Source: Wyeomyia smithii
Lineage: Eukaryota > Arthropoda > Insecta > Diptera > Culicidae
NCBI RefSeq assembly: GCF_029784165.1
Contig: NC_073696.1
Coordinates: 246,321,971 to 246,385,970, forward strand
Direction of reading: 5' to 3'
DNA: 64,000 bases
Shown: one piece after another, positions 57,785 through 64,000 of the stretch
How positions within the stretch are numbered: the first letter of the stretch is position 1
Layout: every line of letters begins with the position of its first letter
The notes under the pieces: generated by a model
Database searches by the model: none
The model's input: the letters and a program-made list of their open reading frames with translations, nothing else
Told to the model about the DNA's origin: nothing
Translations under genes and position numbers: made by a program

Positions 57785-59995
57785 TGATAGAATAAAATAC
57801 TTGTTATATTTTGATTTTTTGTTAAACAATTGGAAACAAGTAAAATTCAGTGCTTAATTACACATTAATAATACATTATGTGTATACATGTACCTAAAGT
57901 TAATTGTTTTACAGGTGTGAATGCTGCTTACTTGTCATGAACCTACCTGATTAATTTACCTATGCAAATGGTGTTAATGTGAACTAAAGGTTCGATTTTT
58001 TTTACTTTTTTAATACATATGTTTTGATTTCAAACATAATCACTTAGCATCTATTTCTTACCACTACTAAATACAGTAAATATTTTTGGGTCATCTTCTG
58101 AACTAAAATATCTTTTAACTGCTATTTGATTATCACTTAAAGGTTAAAACTATCAACTGTGTTCCAGGTATAGCTTTTACTTGACAGAATAGTACTTTTA
58201 ATTCCTCTAACACTTTTGTGTATTGTTTTTTGCTTATGTAGCAAAAATTTAATGTAGTTTTACATTTGTCTTGTTAAACTTCCGTAATCTCGGGCAAGAC
58301 TTGCCCTCTTTACTATTCGTTTGAAAGTACCTCGTATTGCGTCACAGGGACCTTTCCCATGTGATGTTGCGAAAAAGTGCCACTCTGCTTCTCATTAATG
58401 CCCTAATTTGAAATCACACAGACTGACAATTTTTATTGTTTCTATAATGATCAGTTGCACCGTTTGGCATAAAAATAATGTTAGAGAAAAAATTCTCTGT
58501 TTCATGAAATCAATTAATTTTGATATATCCTTCTGATCCATGATAACAAAACTTAGTCGAACTTCTCTTCACAATTGCTGATTGAATAGCGTTGTTATTT
58601 GATCAAGCTATAAAACAGATTCGTTACGTGCATACATATCACAGCAGATACCGTAGATAAATGACACGTACGTAGAATAAACACTGCAGGTAGAATAAAC
58701 ATGTAGGTATTGCTTAAAAATACAAAATTTCAAAATTTTTCACACCGCTTGGAATCGCACCGCATGCTGCGATGCGTGCGGGTCGTTGGCCACGGCTGGT
58801 ATCGTGACGCACGTGAGAGTGTTCCCAACATGCATTATGCAGGTAAATCAACTGTTGGTAGATTGTCAAAAATGTCAAACATATCTAAAATATATCAATA
58901 AGCGTCAAAACTGTTGAACATGTCGGAAATGTCAAGTTTTTGTTATAAAAAACTTAAACATAAAAATGAGAGAACAAATTTGGTATTTGATAACTATGAT
59001 GGAATAGTTGCGTATTTTGAATATCTTCATAACAACTTCATAACAATCTTCATAACGACTTCGAAAATTTGAGCGCCACTATTTCTCAAATTGGATGCTG
59101 CGATAGTTTATTCTACTAACGCCATCACTACCTATGTTCTGACCGATTGTGTCCCTTCACGCCGACCGATATCAAAGCCCTCTTGTTATAGCATCCGCTT
59201 GCGACAACTGAAGTTACAACGGTCTTTAGCATTGCGCAAATATCCCTGAAATCCTGTGCCCAATAGCATTCCTTGTTGCGTTCTGGAAAAAATGTGAAGT
59301 TGAATTGAAAATGTGAAGTTCACACGCCCGCTAAGATTATAGTTTATGCTCGCTAAGATGGAAAAACTAGGAGTAGCTTCTGCTTTCGTATAATGGTTAA
59401 GGTTCTATTTAGTAGGTAAACGGTTTGTGTCAGAATTAGGTCTCCACAATCTACCCATTTTTCGAATATATCGTGTGTTCCGCAGGGCAGTAATATAGAA
59501 TTTTTGCTTTTTGCGTTGTATTTAAATAACTCGTCGTTAGTACTACCGGAAAATTTCCGTAAGTAAGTCGCTGTTCTATTCTCTGGTGCGATCTGGTCGT
59601 GAAACTGGATTGCAGGAATAGAATCAGTGCAGTAAAAATTTGTACGTTACGCCCCACGTTTTCTTCTCTGGCGAGATCCACAGCAGTTACCGGCGTCTCC
59701 AGATCGCTGCTAACTCCTAGGTATGAAAAATAGCAGAGAAAATGGCTCTATGCACAAACTGTTTTTATTTTAAAAATTTTAACTTTTTTTTCTGATAAAA
59801 GAAGTTAGTTTCGAGAATAGTAAAAAGAGAATAATCTAAATCAATGATTATCATGTAGGAAAACGGGAATAGGAAATAGGTTTTGTGCACTCACATCACT
59901 CACTCTCAATATTCAATCGTTGATAAAATGTTTTCTTGTTAGCTTTAGCGATACCGCTTACCGTGCAACGCACGTGCTGTTTAAATAAACTGTTG
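57785..59995. other. Unannotated sequence
   Basis: AT-rich with no recognised gene, element or RNA. A GC-rich patch at 58745-58830 is too short to interpret. Confidence 0.4.
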
Positions 59996-59999
59996 CGAG

Positions 60000-60258
60000 G
60001 CTCAACAACAACAACAACAACAATATCGCACGCTAGCCTGTAGGGCTAATAGCGGTCTCAATCAACTAGATTAGTTGAGAGAATTCGTTATCAATATTAT
60101 TTTTGGCACATTTTTCATGTTGTAGGATGAGTACAACGATACACCGTACCCCAGTGCTGAGTCGAGAAAATTTCCAGCTCGAAAAGATCCTCGACCTGAT
60201 CGGGAATCGAACCCGACATCACATGCGTAGTTTAGTCAATGGTCAATGCGAGGACAAC
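60000..60258 (-). mobile_element. tRNA-derived SINE, minus strand, GTT-repeat tail
   Basis: Read on the minus strand: a tRNA-like head (CCTCGCATTGACCATTGACT) with the B box GGGTTCGATTCCC (60202-60214), a tRNA-unrelated body, and a tail of GTTGTTGTTGTT (CAA repeat at 60003-60022 on the plus strand). RNA polymerase III would transcribe it leftward. Its tail and body differ from the SINE at 19765, so it is a different family. Target duplication was not resolved. Confidence 0.7.
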
Positions 60259-61136
60259 ATTTGAATTGTTGTTTATCGCATGACAAACAGTAGGGTACCA
60301 ATGGAAATCGACTTTCCGAATTTCGGTTAAGCGGTAGGTATCAACAGTTTTGCCTTCTCAAAAACAGTCCTCATGAAAATTTCAGCTTCTTCATGTAGCA
60401 GCCTTCTTCTCAAAACCAGGTATAGCTACAAAATTCCATTTCCACAGACACACAGACATTCGAAGCCATCTGTTGCGTAGTCTAGAATAGTATATTTTCA
60501 CGATATTTCCTTCGCCGGAATAAACTGCTGATACTAGACACCTTGTTTCCCGTGGGAGAAACAACGAAGGCTAGCGGTTTGACGGTAGCGAAATAACTAG
60601 GCGACGAGAAAAAGAATAGCTATATAGTTTTCCTCTCGGTAACTATTAGGTGACAGAAACAAAACCAAGAATTAAAAATCTAGAGAATGATAGGGAAAAA
60701 ACCGGAAAGAGAGTTGTTCCGGTGTTTGAGAAGGTTGGGTTTAAGAATAATTTGTTAAATAAAATCAATTTGGCAACAGACCTTATTGCGAGCGATCGTT
60801 GTCGCACGCCCAAGATTTATGCATAATATGCGAAAGTCTTGAAGATAGCCTTTGGAGTCGAACTTCGAGAAGCCGAGCTTCAAAGCTGTTAATTACTTTT
60901 TTAACCGGTGAAAAAAAGCATGAAATTTTCGATATCGAAATTAATTTTTATGTGAAATGTCTTAGACATACATGAATCGTCGAGATCTGGTGCTGTCTAT
61001 AGAAAAAATCTTTACAGAATCGACTTTTTAAGATTCAGAAAGTTTTCGAGCTGTAAGACTTTCCCAGAAAGTCTTTTTTTCCAGGAAAGAATATTTCCGC
61101 GACAACACAAGATCTCAAAGTTACCTTTATTTAAAA
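60259..61136. other. Unannotated sequence
   Basis: No gene recognised. ATCGTCGAGATCTGGTGCTG near 60976 matches a phrase at 39092, so part of this is a dispersed repeat. Inverted GAAAGTCTT/AAGACTTTC words occur near 61050-61075. Confidence 0.4.
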
Positions 61137-61138
61137 TA

Positions 61139-61329
61139 CACTGGGGTCGCTTTTTACGCGGTTGGTTGTACCGTATTTAAAAGATTAGATTAGATATATT
61201 TATACTAAACTTATTTTACACTGCGTACATATAATCTTCCGAATTGAGTAGAAATAATCCGCGTTATTGTATAAATATCCCGTTTAAAAAAACGCATAAA
61301 AACAACCCGCGTAAAAAGCGACCCCAGTG
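61139..61329. mobile_element. MITE with 23-bp inverted termini and TA duplication
   Basis: The left terminus CACTGGGGTCGCTTTTTACG continued by CGG (61139-61161) is the exact reverse complement of 61307-61329. TA flanks both ends (61137-61138 and 61330-61331). At 191 bp it has no coding capacity. TA duplication suggests mobilisation by a Tc1/mariner-type transposase. Fragments of the family appear near 43085 and 45455. Confidence 0.9.
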
Positions 61330-61331
61330 TA

Positions 61332-64000
61332 TACTACCTATATTTAAAATATTCAAGCGTTCTCATATGCATAAAAAAATCATCTCATCTTCCTACATGC
61401 ATGTGCCCGGCAAACAACGATTTTCCATATTGTCTTTAGTTCCCGGAAAAATATTCCCCCAATAAACGTAGTTGTTTTTACTAACAAATCTAGCATGACA
61501 GGGCAAGCATCTTCCGCTCGGTCGTGACTCCGGAAGGTTCTACACATAGCAAAGTGTCAAGTCCCATTTGCAGTGACACCGAACTGTCCGAATGCACCAT
61601 TTTGCCACATGACCTGGCAGATTAGTTTTGTGTTAAGTTCATATCCGGTTTGCGTCGGTATTTACGGTAGAGCATTCATTCGTGATAACCGAACACGCCA
61701 GAGACTTTTTCGGTGCCCCGCTTTGGTTCATGGAAGTTATCTCAGGCACGATTGACCAGAATAACGTCACGCTGCCGTAATTGTAAGGGAAAAGTTTCCC
61801 CCACCGGATTGAGTTGTTTCACACCAAGCGTTAATTTAAATGAGCTGCCAAACAAAACCCAAATTTTGGGTCAACATTTTCCGCAACTCACTGGATCGGT
61901 CAGAACATAGGTAGTTTTTTTTTTTCATTCTGTTTGTAACTCATGTGAGCACACATGACGGAAGTTTCGTTTTCAGCTTGGCATGGAAGCAAAAACTGTC
62001 CCCCACCGATTGATATTAAATTTAACGCTTCGGTAACTTTTATTCCTAGACGTATTGGAGCTTCTGGTTTGTTTATCTAAAATTAGAAAACCACCATAAC
62101 CGCAAGCCAGTTCCAAACGGCCGTTTCTCGCCTTCGTCCTGTGTGGTGGATGTCCCGACATAAAATATAGACTGCAAGCCCGATGGAAGGCAGGATGAGG
62201 TAGATTTAATGGGCCTGAACAGGTTTAACCTGATTTTGTGAAGTCCTCACCGCAACCGACGATGGCGGAAGCACCGTAAAACCCCTCGGACACACGTTGT
62301 CTCTCTATGCTGTCTGTTTTTCCGGCTGAACAGGCTTGAGTTTGTACCCAGGAACGCGGTCATACGGCACAGTCCAGTGACCTGATGAGCAAATAATAAC
62401 ACCAAATCCGATAAGCAGAGACAGAGCGAGCGCTTGCCGCTTCTTGAGCAGAATTGGTTCACAAACGGAGGGAGGCCGCAAATAGGTGGAAATATTTGCG
62501 CCGCGCACGGTTCTGCGGAGAATATCGATTGGGGAAAAAAAGTCATTCACCGGTGCTGCGAATGCCGCATAATTGGCAAAATTTATCGTGTAGGTCGCTC
62601 GAGACCGCGTGGACTTCAAACCAGTGAAAAAGGGAATCTAGAGGCATTTTCTCTTTCACAGGATGAGCGGCGTTTGCATCGGATTTTTTTTCTACGATAG
62701 TATTTCCATCGGCTGAAGTATTTTATTTCGCGAAAAAGTTGTTGCAGGGTCTAGGACTTAAAGTTAAAAACTGGCGATTGACGTCATGATACACTGGAAA
62801 TTTAAACATCTTGAATTACAGACAATCACACCGTTGTTTGGATATTAGTGATAAAAATTACACTCATATTTAATACCGGTGTCTTTTGTGTCTGAATTCA
62901 GTGATTGCACCCAACCTCTTACCCGCAGTAACGATGAAGGAATAAGTTGAAACACAAAAGATGTTTTAAGACTTCAGTGATGATAACATCATTCCCATAA
63001 GAAGGATTTTCTCATCAAATTTCTGCGCGGAGATTCCAGTGTACTCTGCGATGGAATTAATCATTAATGCTATTAATTTATAACTACTCAGAGAGCATAT
63101 TGCCTATTTGAACTTTCGGAATGTCAAGATTTGCTCGACAAAAGCAAAAAGCAGCGAATTAACAAGCAGCATATTAAAGTTTATTCAGTGAATTGTGCTA
63201 ACATCAAAGACATCCCTCCCGTCACCTATCGGCAGCCAACCCAGCCATACGTTTCCCGTTCGTCATTCAGGAAGCGCTTTCAACCGAACCTAAAAGCACT
63301 GCCTGTCAACCTAATGGGAACCCGACGATTCGCCTACTCGATCTTCGCAAAACCACTCTCTGCCCTGGCCGCAGCTTTCAGGAGCGACACACGATAACAC
63401 GAGCAGCGAGCGACAGGCCACAGCAGATTATCGTCCGATGCTGCGTCACGGTCGAAGGCGGAGAAAAAACAGTAATAAAAAATCTGCCACCATTTGACGA
63501 ATACCGTGCCGGTTCCGTCCTCGAGCGCTCACTGGAAGTTCGCAGTTTATTTATGGTGCTCCGCCACTGATTCCGCACTTGCTGCTGCATCGATTCGGAA
63601 CCGAATCGTTGTTGCTTGCGAAGAGTGCGATTTTATGGATGTTCCCCAACTGTGAAGGACACACACACAAGCGTATCAATGAAGCAGCAGAGACGAACGA
63701 TATATTGATTGAATTATGCGGTTTTCCGAGAGTTTTCATTTGCTACACACTGAACAAATTGTTTCACGATTCTCGATTGTTTGGCATCTTCCGGTGAATG
63801 ACAAGAACGATACCGTAATCAATTCCCGGATGTTGCGATAAAATTGTTTCGTATTTACGACTACGTGTCTGCAGTCGGAGAAAGTGATAGCGGATGTCTG
63901 ATCCTGACAGCGACGCTGCTGGGCGATGATGCAAAAGGCAACAGTGTTAGCCTACGGCAGCAAGCGCGAGTGGCTAATTTATTTTGGTGAAAATGTTTTT
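61332..64000. other. Repeat-poor sequence, possible regulatory or exon-adjacent DNA
   Basis: GC rises from about 61.5 kb to the window end and known repeat families are absent. Open frames (for example 63131-63397 plus and 62305-62619 minus) show no domain and I do not call them genes. The texture near 63400-63960 is like the candidate promoter block at 34 kb, so an exon or promoter beyond the right edge is possible. Confidence 0.35.

Noticed and set aside
1..64000. CRISPR array, prophage, operon or bacterial genes
   Set aside because: No regular spacer-repeat array and no bacterial coding density; all features are of insect nuclear type.

Overview
This is an AT-rich window of insect nuclear DNA, most likely from a mosquito with a large, transposon-rich genome (a culicine such as Aedes fits best; this is inference from the repeat families, not proven). 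The signs are: no dense bacterial-style coding; remnants of mariner, Tc1-like, hAT, pogo-like and piggyBac-like DNA transposons; I-like, Jockey-like and RTE-like non-LTR retrotransposons; tRNA-derived SINEs; and many terminal-inverted-repeat mini-elements. I found no complete host protein-coding gene. Every protein similarity I can support belongs to a mobile element. The window is best read as intergenic or very long intron sequence, with one block (about 33.9-36.0 kb) that might be a promoter and non-coding first exon.

Layout. 1-1.4 kb is a degenerate pyrimidine-rich tandem array built on TTTTTACC. 1.4-11.7 kb is sparse DNA holding a short inverted repeat (4.2 kb), a dispersed G-rich repeat (5.5 kb), a pogo-like MITE with TA target duplication (6.9-7.4 kb), a hammerhead-ribozyme-like motif (7.56 kb), the 3' part of an I-like retrotransposon with an intact RNase H domain (7.6-9.4 kb) and a foldback element (10.0-10.4 kb). 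11.7-13.6 kb has two decayed mariner copies and 14.8-15.05 kb a foldback with 75-bp arms. 17.9-29 kb is a very degenerate GAATC-rich array broken up by insertions: a piggyBac-like MITE (19.3 kb), a tRNA-SINE that was itself split by a hAT element still encoding a BED zinc finger (19.8-21.6 kb), and an RTE-like element on the minus strand that was split by a second hAT-like element (23-26.7 kb). 29.1-30.5 kb is a 1.4-kb foldback element with arms over 400 bp, followed by a 65-bp near-perfect palindrome.

30.8-38.2 kb is mostly unique sequence, including the possible promoter block. 38.2-39.0 kb is a second large foldback. 40.2-45.1 kb holds mariner, Jockey-like (interrupted by a MITE with a reconstructable empty site) and Tc1-like remnants. 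45.7 kb has a second hammerhead-like motif and 46.5 kb a perfect 71-bp palindrome. 46.6-52.5 kb is largely unrecognised single-copy sequence. 52.5-57 kb contains a mariner fragment, a tandem array of five units of about 140 bp, and a higher-order duplication of about 1.28 kb punctuated by CA microsatellites. 57-64 kb has a second copy of the G-rich dispersed repeat, two more MITEs, a minus-strand SINE and otherwise unrecognised sequence.

The elements do not form a pathway. What the window shows is an order of insertion: old satellite-like DNA, then SINEs and non-LTR elements, then hAT and MITE insertions inside them. Several boundaries are supported at base level by target-site duplications. 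The observations most worth following are the hAT-in-SINE nest, the large foldbacks, the two almost loopless palindromes, and the hammerhead-like motifs.
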